Part shown: positions 24,812-34,252 of the stretch, in pieces
How positions within the stretch are numbered: the stretch's first letter is position 1
Layout of the letters: each line of letters starts with the position of its first letter
DNA from: Candidatus Zymogenaceae bacterium
Lineage (GTDB): Bacteria > Desulfobacterota > Zymogenia > Zymogenales > Zymogenaceae
Assembly (NCBI GenBank): GCA_016933535.1
Contig: JAFGAS010000035.1
Span: 62,001-126,000, forward strand
Direction of reading: 5' to 3'
DNA length: 64,000 nucleotides
The notes under the pieces: model-generated
The model's database searches: none
What the model was told of the DNA's origin: nothing
Seen by the model: the letters and a program-made list of their open reading frames with translations, nothing else
Made by a program: the position numbers and the translations under genes

Positions 24812-27800
24812 TTAAAGCGTAACATACCGGGCCAGCCTTTGCAATACATTTTTCAGATCATGTAGAAGCTCCTCTCCGTACGCATTTCCCAGACGATATC
24901 GAAAGACTCCTTCGGGAGAAACGGCATAAGTCTGGGGCTGTTCTTTGACTAACGAAACGATAGCGTCCGTGTCGATGCGGGCCTTTTCGAAGAACGTCAG
25001 GGCGGCGATTCCCTTTTGATACTTGATACCGGTAATCAGGGAGTCTCGGGCCGTTATCCTCAGATCCATGAGGCCGATAAGGTTCTTCACCTCGATTGGA
25101 GGGGGGCCGAATCTGTCCGTGATTTCGGCGGCGATCTCGTTAAGATGGGCCGTGTTCTTAATGCCGATGATCCGCCGATAGAGTCCCAGGCGGATATCGG
25201 AGTCGGATATATAGCCGGAGGGAATATAGGCCGTCAACGGGATCTGGATATCCGGTTGGATCTCGACGGGCACGGTGTCGCCCTTGATCTGATCGAGCGC
25301 CTGTTCCACCATTTCCTTATACATTTCATAGCCGACGGCGTTTATATGTCCCGATTGATCGGCGCCCAACAGGTTTCCCGCACCGCGGATCTCGAGGTCG
25401 TATTCAGCGATCCTTATACCGGAACCAAGGTGAGAGAATTCATTGATCACCGAAAGGCGCTTTCGGGCATCGGGGGTCAGGGCAAGCGAACTGGGGATGA
25501 GGAAATAGGCGTACGCCCGTACCGACGAACGACCGACCCGGCCCCGGATCTGGTACAGCTGGGCCAGACCGAAGGTATCGGCTCGATTGACGATGATGGT
25601 ATTGGCCGACGGAATATCCAGACCCGATTCGATGATGGCGGTTGAGAGGAGTACGTCGATATGCTTATCCACGAAATCGAGCATCACCCGTTCAAGCTCG
25701 TGCTCCTCCATCTGGCCGTGGGCGATGCCGATCCTTACCTCGGGGATGAGCCGCTCGAGGTATTTCCTTATCGCTGGCATGCTCTTGATTCGGTTATGGA
25801 CGAAGAAAACCTGGCCGCCCCGCGAAATTTCCCTGGTGACGGCCTCTTTGATTACCTCCGGATCGAAGTCGGAGATGTAGGTCTTGACGGAAAGCCGGTT
25901 GGGAGGCGGCGTGTTGATGATCGAGATATCACGAATTCCCATGATCGACATCGAGAGGGTTCTCGGAATCGGTGTTGCGGTCATAGCCAGGACGTCGACC
26001 TGTGTCTTTATTTTCTTTATTTTTTCCTTATGCGATACTCCGAAGCGATGCTCTTCGTCCACGATGAGGAGTCCAAGATTGGAGAACACGATATCTTTAC
26101 TGATCAGGCGATGGGTGCCGATTACGATATCGACCGTACCGCGGGCAAGTCCCTCGATAACCTCTTTCTGCTCTTTCTTGGAGAGAAACCGGGAAAGCAT
26201 TCGCACCTGAACCGGGTGGTCGGCAAACCGCTCCCTGAAAGTGTTGAAGTGTTGCTCGGCCAGGATCGTCGTGGGTACGATGAGCGCCACTTGTTTGTTG
26301 TCCATGGCGGCAATATATGCGGCCCGCATAGCCACCTCGGTCTTTCCGTAACCCACGTCGCCGGCAATCAGCCGGTCCATCGGGGTTGGGCTTGTCATAT
26401 CGGTAATGATATCGCTGACGGCCGACAACTGGTCGGGCGTCTCCTCAAAGGCAAAGAGGGCTTCAAATTCGGCGAAGTCCGTTCCCGGGGCCGAAAACGA
26501 ATGTCCGGGAAGGGCCCTGCGGGAGGCGTAGAGCCCGGCTAGCTCCTGGGCCATCGCAAAGATTTCCGCTTTTACTTTTTTCTTCGATCGCTCCCATGAC
26601 GGGCTGCCGAGCCTATCCAGGGCCGGCGGTTCGCCGTTTGAGCCCCGATAACGATGGATCAGAGATATTTTATCGACCGGGACATATAGCCTGTCGTTAC
26701 CATCGTATTCGAGATGAACGAAGTCTCCCGTGACGCCCATCACCTTCAGATTGACCAATCCGATAAATTTTCCGATCCCGAAACGGGAATGGGCCACAAA
26801 ATCTCCCGGAGAAAGCATAGTCGCCGTTTCGATCGCCTCCCCGGTGTCCTGTTTCCTGGGGCGTCGGATCTTGGCCTTAATCCCGAATATTTCCTCTTCC
26901 GTAATCACCGAGAGTTTTCTGGCGGGGTCCTCGAATCCCTCGCGCAGGGCCCCGATAATGAGGCCGGTCCGGTGCCTGTTTTCCAGCCAGGGCCAAAAGG
27001 CCGTATCGGCCGTTTCGAGGTCAACACCGTAAGAAGAGAGAAGGGCCTTCATCCTCTGTGCCTGGGACGGTGTGAGGCAGACGAGGGCTGCAGTGCCCCC
27101 TTCGCCGGTGACTTCGGTGATTTTTTTTACGAGGGGCGTAAGGATGGTCTCACCGCGCCGGTCTTTGCCTATTTTTGCCCGAAGCTCCCCGTGGTCGGAT
27201 GTCAGGGCGTTTATCGGGTGGTCATCGGGAGTGGTTCGGAAAGGATTTAATTCGATTATTGTTCTTGAAGAGAGAATATCTCGAATATCATCAGCGTTCA
27301 GGAACACCGATTGGGGGGGGGCAACGGGCTCTTTCTTTTCAAGCGACCTCAGGTACAGATCATGGGTGGATGCCGCGAAGCGATAGGCCTCTTCCCACAC
27401 GAGATCGGGCTCTTCGATAAAAAAGGGGGAGGTGTTGGATATGTAATCGAAGATCGTATCGAGTTTTCCAAAAAACGAACCCGCCGACCAGTGTACCCCC
27501 GGGGGTATCCGGTATCCCTCGAGCTCTCGGATTGTCTCCCTGATACGATTGACGGGAGTAGCAAGCTCGGCGCCCCGACGGCGTATCCAGCGAAGACCGT
27601 GGGTGAGCGTTTCTTTCGTGAGGATCAGTTCGGAAACGGGAATGATCTCAACCGATTCGATGTGAGCGATGGACCGCTGGGTGAGCGGGTCGAACGTCCT
27701 CATGGACTGGATCGTGTCACCGAAAAATTCAATCCTGAGGGGGGTCGTCTCATTCGGTGAAAAGAGATCAAGAATTCCGCCTCGGGTCGAGAAGTAGCCC

Positions 27801-28309
27801 GGATTTACAACAAGCCCGGCTTCGGAATAGCCCGATTGGAGTAGGAAGGTGATGATCGATTCAGGGGTTTGCTCTCGATCGGTCTGAAGGATAAGTCGTG
27901 AGTCGACAATCATCCGTTTGGGCATAACCCGTGTCATGAGGGCGGTGACGGGCGCCACAAGGATAAAGGGTCCGGCACCCTCGGCCAGGGACCGGAGGGA
28001 TTTTATCCGGGTAATAGAGATATCCATCTGGGGCGAAAGCCGTTCATAGGGTGCAAATCCCCATCCGGGAAAGGGGAGGACCGTGTGACCCGCGGGGGAG
28101 TTCTGGATGTAAAATTCGATATCTTCGGTGCTTTGCTCGAACTTTTTTTCGGAAGTGACCAGGACTGCTGAAACGGCCGATCGTACGGCTGAAGCCGCCA
28201 GGAGATACTGCGCAGACGAGCCGGACAGTCCCGTAATCTTCAGGCCGTGTTTCGATTGGGCGATAGAGTCGACGATCTGGTCGAGGCTTCTCTTCTGGTC
28301 TTCTTCCAT
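24812..28309 (-). CDS. mfd: Transcription-repair coupling factor Mfd
   Basis: 1165 residues, the normal Mfd length. The UvrB-like N-terminal region includes the FPGWGFAPYERLSPQMD block. The RNA-polymerase-interacting CarD-like domain is near 460-560 (GDFVAHSRFGIGKFIGL). The RecG-like motor has GDVGYGKTEVAMRAAY (Walker A), VDEEHRFG (DEEH box), TATPIPRTLSMS and a QIRGRVGRS motif VI. The TRCF C-terminal domain closes the protein. It removes stalled RNA polymerase from lesions and recruits UvrA. A C9 run (27313-27321) lies inside the gene in frame. I choose ATG 28309, 37 bp after the argC stop, though its RBS is poor; a TTG at 28390 would add 27 residues and overlap argC. Confidence 0.95.
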   Translation of the reverse strand: MEEDQKRSLDQIVDSIAQSKHGLKITGLSGSSAQYLLAASAVRSAVSAVLVTSEKKFEQSTEDIEFYIQNSPAGHTVLPFPGWGFAPYERLSPQMDISITRIKSLRSLAEGAGPFILVAPVTALMTRVMPKRMIVDSRLILQTDREQTPESIITFLLQSGYSEAGLVVNPGYFSTRGGILDLFSPNETTPLRIEFFGDTIQSMRTFDPLTQRSIAHIESVEIIPVSELILTKETLTHGLRWIRRRGAELATPVNRIRETIRELEGYRIPPGVHWSAGSFFGKLDTIFDYISNTSPFFIEEPDLVWEEAYRFAASTHDLYLRSLEKKEPVAPPQSVFLNADDIRDILSSRTIIELNPFRTTPDDHPINALTSDHGELRAKIGKDRRGETILTPLVKKITEVTGEGGTAALVCLTPSQAQRMKALLSSYGVDLETADTAFWPWLENRHRTGLIIGALREGFEDPARKLSVITEEEIFGIKAKIRRPRKQDTGEAIETATMLSPGDFVAHSRFGIGKFIGLVNLKVMGVTGDFVHLEYDGNDRLYVPVDKISLIHRYRGSNGEPPALDRLGSPSWERSKKKVKAEIFAMAQELAGLYASRRALPGHSFSAPGTDFAEFEALFAFEETPDQLSAVSDIITDMTSPTPMDRLIAGDVGYGKTEVAMRAAYIAAMDNKQVALIVPTTILAEQHFNTFRERFADHPVQVRMLSRFLSKKEQKEVIEGLARGTVDIVIGTHRLISKDIVFSNLGLLIVDEEHRFGVSHKEKIKKIKTQVDVLAMTATPIPRTLSMSIMGIRDISIINTPPPNRLSVKTYISDFDPEVIKEAVTREISRGGQVFFVHNRIKSMPAIRKYLERLIPEVRIGIAHGQMEEHELERVMLDFVDKHIDVLLSTAIIESGLDIPSANTIIVNRADTFGLAQLYQIRGRVGRSSVRAYAYFLIPSSLALTPDARKRLSVINEFSHLGSGIRIAEYDLEIRGAGNLLGADQSGHINAVGYEMYKEMVEQALDQIKGDTVPVEIQPDIQIPLTAYIPSGYISDSDIRLGLYRRIIGIKNTAHLNEIAAEITDRFGPPPIEVKNLIGLMDLRITARDSLITGIKYQKGIAALTFFEKARIDTDAIVSLVKEQPQTYAVSPEGVFRYRLGNAYGEELLHDLKNVLQRLARYVTL

Positions 28310-28346
28310 AGGGGTTTTCCGGCTGGGGCCGGACCGTATAACGGGA

Positions 28347-29384
28347 TCAGGGGAAAATGGGCGGCGCGGTAATACCGGTTGTCTCCTCAAAGTCCAACAG
28401 GAGATTCATGTTCTGGATGGCCTGCCCGGCGGCCCCCTTGACGAGATTGTCGATGGCGGTGATGACGATGATTCTTCGGGTATCGGGATCCGTAAAGAGT
28501 CCGATATCGACGAAATTGGATCCCCGAACCCATGCGGTATCGGGGAACACCCCGTCGGGGAGCAGCCTGATGAACGGCTCCTTTTCGTAATAGTCGGAGT
28601 ATATCATGCGGATTTTCCGTGGGTCGGCGGTGCGGGATGCGGTCGTATAGATAGTGGAGAGAATCCCCCGATTCATCGGGATCAGGTGAGGGGTAAAGGT
28701 GATACCGACCCGTGTTCGGGCGATGTCGGACAGTCTCTCCTCGATTTCAGGGGCGTGACGGTGACTTCCCACCTTATAGGCATGAAGGCCCTCGCTGATC
28801 TCGGTATAGAGGGTGGAAAGCGACGGGCCCCTCCCGGCCCCCGAGACCCCTGACTTGGCGTCGATGATAATATGAGCGGGGTCAACGGCCGTTTCCGAAA
28901 GGAGGGGATAGAGCCCGATGATGGCGCCCGTGGGGTAACAACCGGGATTTCCAACAATACGGCTTGCGCGGATCGCATCCCGGTATACCTCTGGCAGGCC
29001 GTAGACCGATTTTGCAAGCAGGTGCGGGTGTGAATGGACGGCATAGTGGGCGGCGTAGACATCGGCATCGGTAAAACGAAAATCGGCGGATAGATCGACA
29101 ATGGGGATATCGGAAGTCACCAGTTCGGCCACGGCCTGGATAGAGGCCTGGTGTGGAAGGGCCGTGAATGCGGCATCCACCCGGCCGCGAATCACCGGGT
29201 AATCAGGCGCCTCAAAGACGAGGTCGTTATATCCCCTGAGGTGGGGAAAAACCTCGCCGAGGGGTTTGCCCTGATGTTCCCGGGAGGTAATGACGCGGAC
29301 GTCCATGCCGGGATGGCCGGCAAGGATTCTGAGAAGCTCGCCGCCGGTATAACCGCTTGCCCCTATAATTGCTATCTTTTTCAT
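28347..29384 (-). CDS. argC: N-acetyl-gamma-glutamyl-phosphate reductase
   Basis: 345 residues. The Rossmann start IAIIGASGYTGGELLRIL binds NADP. VGNPGCYPTG holds the catalytic Cys, and GVSGAGRGP and HRHAPEIEE are the other family signatures. It reduces N-acetylglutamyl phosphate to the semialdehyde in arginine synthesis. I start at ATG 29384 (MKKIAIIGASG) by comparison with the family; a further ATG 30 bp upstream is possible. No other arg gene is in the window. Lies 250 bp after the rpsI terminator and directly before mfd. Confidence 0.96.
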   Translation of the reverse strand: MKKIAIIGASGYTGGELLRILAGHPGMDVRVITSREHQGKPLGEVFPHLRGYNDLVFEAPDYPVIRGRVDAAFTALPHQASIQAVAELVTSDIPIVDLSADFRFTDADVYAAHYAVHSHPHLLAKSVYGLPEVYRDAIRASRIVGNPGCYPTGAIIGLYPLLSETAVDPAHIIIDAKSGVSGAGRGPSLSTLYTEISEGLHAYKVGSHRHAPEIEERLSDIARTRVGITFTPHLIPMNRGILSTIYTTASRTADPRKIRMIYSDYYEKEPFIRLLPDGVFPDTAWVRGSNFVDIGLFTDPDTRRIIVITAIDNLVKGAAGQAIQNMNLLLDFEETTGITAPPIFP

Positions 29385-29521
29385 AGGACGTTCACTGACG
29401 GAAATGGAGAGCATCGTTACAGTATTGAATGCCGCTGTCTATGATAAAATCGACGGAACAGTAAAATATCCGGACGGAAGCGAGCATGTGCAAAATACTG
29501 TGTACGCCTTTTGAACCATGC

Positions 29522-29567
29522 AAAAATAAACGGGCCGTCTTTCCCGTATACGCGAAAAACGGCCGTT
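29522..29567 (-). terminator. Intrinsic terminator of rplM-rpsI
   Basis: On the minus strand AACGGCCGT (29567-29559) pairs with ACGGCCCGTT (29538-29529) with one bulged base, followed by TATTTTTG. It lies about 70 bp after the rpsI stop and separates the ribosomal operon from argC. Confidence 0.65.
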
Positions 29568-29633
29568 AATACATCTGTGGCAGAGAGCCATGCAGCAATT
29601 CGATAGATCCGGTCAGGGTTTGATAACCGCCGT

Positions 29634-30029
29634 CTACCGTTTGGAGAACTGGAATCGAGCCCGCGCACCCCGCTGTCCGTATTTCTTACGTTCCTTGATG
29701 CGGGAATCCCTCGTGATGAAACCGGCCCTTTTGAGGACCTGACGACATTCCGGGTCGTATTCAAGGAGGGCCTTGCTGATGCCGTGTTTTACCGCTCCGG
29801 CCTGACCGGTGATACCGCCTCCGGTGACAGTGACAGAGATGTCAAATTTATCGAGGGTTTTGGTCAGTTCGAGGGGCTGAAAGACGACCATCTTGGCGGT
29901 CTCCCGGGAGAAGTATTCGCCGATATCTTTATCATTTACGGTGATCTTTCCGGCACCCGGTCTCATAAAAACCCGGGCGATGGATGTCTTTCTTTTTCCC
30001 GTCGCGTAATACATTGGTGCGCTTTCCAT
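29634..30029 (-). CDS. rpsI: 30S ribosomal protein S9
   Basis: 131 residues with [39 protein letters not shown] and the conserved basic end [12 protein letters not shown], whose last residues reach the P site in the ribosome. Start ATG 30029 has GAGGGA 9 bp upstream. Follows rplM by 21 bp in the universal L13-S9 order. Confidence 0.98.
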   Translation of the reverse strand: MESAPMYYATGKRKTSIARVFMRPGAGKITVNDKDIGEYFSRETAKMVVFQPLELTKTLDKFDISVTVTGGGITGQAGAVKHGISKALLEYDPECRQVLKRAGFITRDSRIKERKKYGQRGARARFQFSKR

Positions 30030-30050
30030 TTACAGGATTCCCTCTGTTAT

Positions 30051-30503
30051 TTATTGAATATTGAGTAATTTGGGGTTCTGAGCGGTATGGGGATGCTCGG
30101 GACCGGCATATATCTTGAGTTTCTTGATCAATTGCCGACCGAGCCTGTTCTTGGGAAGCATACCCCGAACCGCCTTGATGAGAACCCGCTCGGGTTTCTC
30201 GCTGAGGAGCTTGCCCGCGGTTATTTCTTTAATTCCTCCCGGATAGCCGGTATGGGAGTAGTATTTCTTATCTGTGAGCTTGTTGCCGGTAAGCCTAACC
30301 TTTTCGGCATTGATAACGATAACGAAATCTCCCGTATCCATATGGGGAGTGAAAATCGGTTTGTTCTTACCCCTGAGGATCATGGATATCGAGGATGCGA
30401 GCCTGCCGAGGACCTTGCCGTTAGCGTCAACGACGTACCAGTTGCGCTCGATATCCGATAGCTTTGCGCTGAATGTCTTTGTGGTCAATGTTTTTATGGT
30501 CAT
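30051..30503 (-). CDS. rplM: 50S ribosomal protein L13
   Basis: 150 residues from ATG 30503 ([14 protein letters not shown]), with [54 protein letters not shown] and [11 protein letters not shown], all L13 signatures. An ATG 12 bp upstream in the same frame is less likely because the weak GGAA site lies between the two. Driven by a near-consensus promoter 30 bp upstream. Confidence 0.97.
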   Translation of the reverse strand: MTIKTLTTKTFSAKLSDIERNWYVVDANGKVLGRLASSISMILRGKNKPIFTPHMDTGDFVIVINAEKVRLTGNKLTDKKYYSHTGYPGGIKEITAGKLLSEKPERVLIKAVRGMLPKNRLGRQLIKKLKIYAGPEHPHTAQNPKLLNIQ

Positions 30504-30533
30504 TACTAATTCCATTTTGTGTCAAATTTTCTA

Positions 30534-30562
30534 TTTATAGAATATTTTCAAGAGTTTGTCAA
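30534..30562 (-). promoter_or_regulatory. Near-consensus promoter of rplM-rpsI
   Basis: On the minus strand TTGACA (30562-30557), a 17-bp spacer and TATAAA (30539-30534). The surrounding sequence is A+T-rich. The leader to the rplM start is only about 25 nt. Confidence 0.8.
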
Positions 30563-30726
30563 GCTTTTTTCGGTTTTACGAAATAAAAACTTTGCCGTGG
30601 TGATCACGGGCCGCAAACACCCTTGAATCGGTTAGATTCCATGAGACGAAAGGACGTACGCCCTTGCTTCTTTTCGCATTTCAGAGTCGGCATCTGCCGA
30701 TTTGTTAGTGGAAGGATTATCGGGAT

Positions 30727-31761
30727 TTACGGGGCGGCCGGTTCATCGCCGTTGCGCTCTAAAAAGAGCCGGCGCTGATAGTCCGTCCATTCCGCAAAGT
30801 TGGCCTTAATCGTCTCGAATTCGTAATCGCTGTCTATATCCAACGCGGCGCCGCCGTAGGTCGTCTCGACGGATTTCAGGCGCGTACCGAGTACGAGACC
30901 GACGGTCGGCTCGACCTGTTTGTTCAGGCTCACGAGTCTCCTGAGCCTCTCGACAAGGGAGGGGAAGCGCAGGTTGGACAATAGGAGGCACGACTGGAGA
31001 ATAAAAAAGTAGTAGAGGGATTTCCAGCTTCCCTTTTCGGTCCTGAGTATCTCGAAAGCCAGCTTTACGATGTCGTTCCATTCCCGTTGATGACGATACT
31101 CGTACATCTTTTCGACGTAGATTATATTGGAAAGGGCAAAGGGCCTGCCGATGTGCATGTTGTTCTGGCGAAAGAGGCCTTCGGCAAAGTGAAAGTAGGC
31201 GTGTTTGATTCCCCGTTTCTTCTTCTTCCCCTTTTTTCTCCTCTGAGGATAATAGTAGGTGAGCGAGGTGTTCGAAGTGGTTCCGGGAAAGTAATCGTAG
31301 TGTTCGATGTCGGCCTTTCGGAACATCTCGTCAACTTCGTAGGGAGTCAACAACGGGATATCGCCGGATAGAGCCAGCATTACCTTGTTCCAGTACGGGG
31401 TGCCCCGATATGATTCAGGATCTGTCGAAGGTTTGTGGCCCGGGATCGTGGAAAGAAATCCGTTCCATATGTTTTCGAAAAGGTTATCCCATTGTTCGAG
31501 AACTATAACTCTCTTGGACGAAGCTTTAACGCGTCCGGCGGCCAGGGCAGCTTCGATTCGGTCTTTTGGCCCGACAACATAGACATCATTGATATATCGT
31601 GAGCCCGCCACCGCCTCGACGACGTAGCAGATAACGGCGCGATTGTTGATTACCAGGAGGGATTTGTTTTTGCCCTTGACCTTTCTGCTGGCCTTTCTAT
31701 CTCCCGCCAAGATCAGGGCATCGTAGCGTTCAGGTATGTCCTGTGTGTCTTTAAGAGTCAT
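30727..31761 (-). CDS. MobA-like NTP transferase domain protein
   Basis: 344 residues. The first about 170 have the nucleotidyltransferase fold: ALILAGDRKASRKVKGKNKSL in place of the usual LAGGxSxRMGxxK, VVEAVAGSRYINDVYVVG, and ALSGDIPLLTPYEVDEM with the metal-binding Asp. A Lys/Arg-rich loop (PQRRKKGKKKKRGIKH, about 180-195) and a helical C-terminus of unknown role follow. The family transfers GMP, CMP or UMP to cofactors or sugars; the glycine-rich loop is degenerate, so activity is unsure. Stands alone. The RBS is weak. Confidence 0.7.
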   Translation of the reverse strand: MTLKDTQDIPERYDALILAGDRKASRKVKGKNKSLLVINNRAVICYVVEAVAGSRYINDVYVVGPKDRIEAALAAGRVKASSKRVIVLEQWDNLFENIWNGFLSTIPGHKPSTDPESYRGTPYWNKVMLALSGDIPLLTPYEVDEMFRKADIEHYDYFPGTTSNTSLTYYYPQRRKKGKKKKRGIKHAYFHFAEGLFRQNNMHIGRPFALSNIIYVEKMYEYRHQREWNDIVKLAFEILRTEKGSWKSLYYFFILQSCLLLSNLRFPSLVERLRRLVSLNKQVEPTVGLVLGTRLKSVETTYGGAALDIDSDYEFETIKANFAEWTDYQRRLFLERNGDEPAAP

Positions 31762-31949
31762 AGTTGGTGAAAACTATAGCAATGTCGATATCCTAAGTCA
31801 AGGAGTATATGAGCTTTTTATTGACATCCGTTGGATTTATGATAGGTTAGCTGAGGATTGACCGAGGCTCGTACGAACGGCAGAGCCGGTGAAAAGTGTA
31901 ACACCGGTCTACCGAGTTTCCATGATGGAATATTATTTCGGGTATCGTA

Positions 31950-33011
31950 ATGGCTCATACGAAGATTGGACTGATCGGGGCGGGGCTCCTGGGCCTGGCC
32001 CATGGAGCTTCGCTGGCAATCCTGAGAAATGCCGGGATCTGTGATCTTGAGCTTGTTTCGGTATTTGACCCAAACGGTGCGGCGGCCGAATCTCTTGTAA
32101 AGAATATCGGTTTTCGAAGCGCGGCGGACTCGGCTGAAGAGATCATCGCCAACGAGGAAATCGATACGGTCTTTATCTCTTCCCCGACCCGCTTCCACAA
32201 GGACTGCGTGGTGGCCGCCGCGTCTAGGCGTAAGAATATCTTCTGCGAAAAACCGCTTGCCGTCGACGTCTCCGGCGCGCGTCTTATGGGCGATGCGGTA
32301 AAACGGGCCGGCGTGACGGCGGGTGTGGGACTGGTGCTCCACTATTCCCCAACGTACCGGTTTATCAAGAACACGGTCGCCGCGGCCGATACGGGACCCC
32401 CGATCATCGTGACCCTTCGCGATGATCAGTGTTTTCCCATTCGCGGACTTCATCATACGTCGTGGCGGGCCGACCCTTCGATATCGGGCGGCGGGGCGCT
32501 GATCGAGCACAGCATCCATGACCTTGACCTCCTCGCATGGCTGTTCGGACGGCCGCGGATTGCCGATGCCTGCGTCCGATACCGGACGAAACGGCAGGGG
32601 ATCGAGGATTATGCGCGGGTTACCATGGAGTTCGATAACGGAATGGAGGGATTTCTGGCCTCCGTCTGGCACGATATGGTAACGCGGGCCTCAAACCGGC
32701 GTCTCGAAATAATGTATGAGCGGCTCTTTGTCGCGACGGATCACGACATCATCGGCCCCGTCGAGTATACCCGGGGAGACGAGGGGCGGGTCGTCGTCGA
32801 TTCCGACCATGTCCTTGCGGCCTTCCTTGAGGATCTGGGGCTCTCGGAACCGTTCTTTAGGACCCTTGACTATCAAACCTTCGGGGCGTATACCGTCGAG
32901 GACTATTTCTTCATCAAGGCCGTGCAGGAACAAACGGACTATTGCCCTGGATTTGACGACGCGGTGATTGCCCACGAACTCGTGGATGAGGTTTATCGGG
33001 CGGCATCATAA
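31950..33011 (+). CDS. Gfo/Idh/MocA-family NAD(P)-dependent oxidoreductase
   Basis: 353 residues. The N-terminal Rossmann motif IGLIGAGLLGLAHGASLA is followed by DTVFISSPTRFHKD and the EKP motif (FCEKPLAVDVSGA), whose Lys is catalytic. The C-terminal half is the GFO_IDH_MocA_C alpha/beta domain, with GGALIEHSIHDLDLLAWLFG carrying the metal or catalytic His. The family oxidises or isomerises sugars and inositols. The substrate is unknown; no sugar operon surrounds it. The Nudix gene follows 60 bp later. Confidence 0.9.
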   Translation: MAHTKIGLIGAGLLGLAHGASLAILRNAGICDLELVSVFDPNGAAAESLVKNIGFRSAADSAEEIIANEEIDTVFISSPTRFHKDCVVAAASRRKNIFCEKPLAVDVSGARLMGDAVKRAGVTAGVGLVLHYSPTYRFIKNTVAAADTGPPIIVTLRDDQCFPIRGLHHTSWRADPSISGGGALIEHSIHDLDLLAWLFGRPRIADACVRYRTKRQGIEDYARVTMEFDNGMEGFLASVWHDMVTRASNRRLEIMYERLFVATDHDIIGPVEYTRGDEGRVVVDSDHVLAAFLEDLGLSEPFFRTLDYQTFGAYTVEDYFFIKAVQEQTDYCPGFDDAVIAHELVDEVYRAAS

Positions 33012-33071
33012 AAAAGATAATTGTCCGGCCGTGGCTTAGCGGCCGATAACGCTATCGTATAGGCAGGGTGT

Positions 33072-33968
33072 ATGAGTATTCAGCGTATCGACGCTCCCGA
33101 TATCCTATTTAAGAGGGATGAGTTTCCCCGGCTCGTACAGCAGCGGCTCCGGGAATACCCGCACGGTTTTGCCGACAGGAGACAAGAGATTCAGGATCAG
33201 GAGGCGATGGGCGTGCGTATATCGACATCCGGCGTGATCCTCCTCCTCCGGTTTTCCGAGTCCAACGGCTATGAGATAATCCTCACGAAGCGCTCCGCCC
33301 ATGTGGTACAGCCGGGCGACCTGAGTTTTCCCGGGGGGCATACCCATGCCCTGGATAAGTATCGGGGTTTTTTAATCGCCGCGGGGCTGCTGCCCTGCAT
33401 CGGAGGAAAGGGACTCTCTGAGGGAAGACGGTCGGCCGACAGGGAAGGGTTTCGCATCGCCACCGATTACCTTGCGACGGCGCTCAGGGAGACTCGGGAG
33501 GAAACGGGGATTCGCCCCCGCGCCATCAGGTATCTGGGCGCTCTGCCGTCCTACGGGATGGTATCGTTCAGGAGGGTTATCTATCCCGCCGTGGGAGTTG
33601 TGGTGGGGCCATTTGCCGAATGCCTGAGCTGGGAGGTGGAGCGCCTAGTCATTATTGGATTGGCCCAGTTGTACGACCCGGACCGCTTTGCATGGATAAG
33701 GTTTGACGTCCCCGACGACATCAGGGACGCTTCGGGGAGATCGGAGTGGAACTTCCCCTGCTTTGTGAGCGGACAGGGCCGGGAACGGGAGATACTGTGG
33801 GGCGCTACGTTCAACATGATACTCACCTTTCTCTGGATTGTTCTGGGATTTCCGATTCCCGATATCCCGGGAGACCGTCAGGTGACCAAGGAGATACCCG
33901 GCAATTACTTTACGGGGAGCTTCAGACGGGATCTGAAAGAGGGTTTGATTCGGGAGAAGAAGAAGTAA
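33072..33968 (+). CDS. Nudix hydrolase, CoA-diphosphatase-like, with an insertion before the Nudix helix
   Basis: 298 residues. ILTKRSAHVVQPGDLSFPGGH (about 70-90) is the CoAse signature that precedes the Nudix box. The Nudix helix ATALRETREETGI is at about 135-147. In typical NudL/YeaB proteins about 17 residues separate FPGG from the REx2EE core. Here the gap is 50, so about 33 residues (including AAGLLPCIGGKGLSEGRRSA) are inserted. The catalytic Glu residues are present. It probably hydrolyses CoA or its thioesters to phosphopantetheine plus 3',5'-ADP. The C-terminal 60 residues include a hydrophobic helix (FNMILTFLWIVLGFPI). Likely co-transcribed with the upstream oxidoreductase. Confidence 0.85.
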   Translation: MSIQRIDAPDILFKRDEFPRLVQQRLREYPHGFADRRQEIQDQEAMGVRISTSGVILLLRFSESNGYEIILTKRSAHVVQPGDLSFPGGHTHALDKYRGFLIAAGLLPCIGGKGLSEGRRSADREGFRIATDYLATALRETREETGIRPRAIRYLGALPSYGMVSFRRVIYPAVGVVVGPFAECLSWEVERLVIIGLAQLYDPDRFAWIRFDVPDDIRDASGRSEWNFPCFVSGQGREREILWGATFNMILTFLWIVLGFPIPDIPGDRQVTKEIPGNYFTGSFRRDLKEGLIREKKK

Positions 33969-34120
33969 ACGGATGACGCCTATCGGACGGGACGGACACT
34001 CAGTAAGGCCTTAACGCCGCTACACTATAGCGCGGCAAAACCGTTTAAGATGAGAATCGGCCTTTGAAGATCGAGCCACGGGCGTTCGGCAAGGCGGCGA
34101 GGTTTTGATTTACGTGATGG

Positions 34121-34139
34121 TCGTCACATAATGTGACGA
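34121..34139. promoter_or_regulatory. Perfect palindromic operator candidate
   Basis: TCGTCACAT-A-ATGTGACGA: 9-bp arms around one base, followed by an A+T-rich tract with a -10-like TATAGT (34150-34155). It lies about 110 bp before the lipoprotein gene. The size and TGTGAC halves suggest a dimeric regulator site; it is an inverted order of the CRP/FNR half-sites, so the family is unclear. Confidence 0.5.
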
Positions 34140-34252
34140 TTTTAATATATATAGTAAAACTTATTGATAGGTAATAGTGGCGTACGTTCGTTTAGTCCGG
34201 GAGGATTGACTCCCGCAATGGGTTTAGGTGTTTCCGGCCGGTGAGAAGAAAT

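Noticed and set aside
25661-26542. 293-codon open frame antisense to mfd
   Set aside because: Shadow of mfd; composition is Arg/Gly/Asp-rich without structure.
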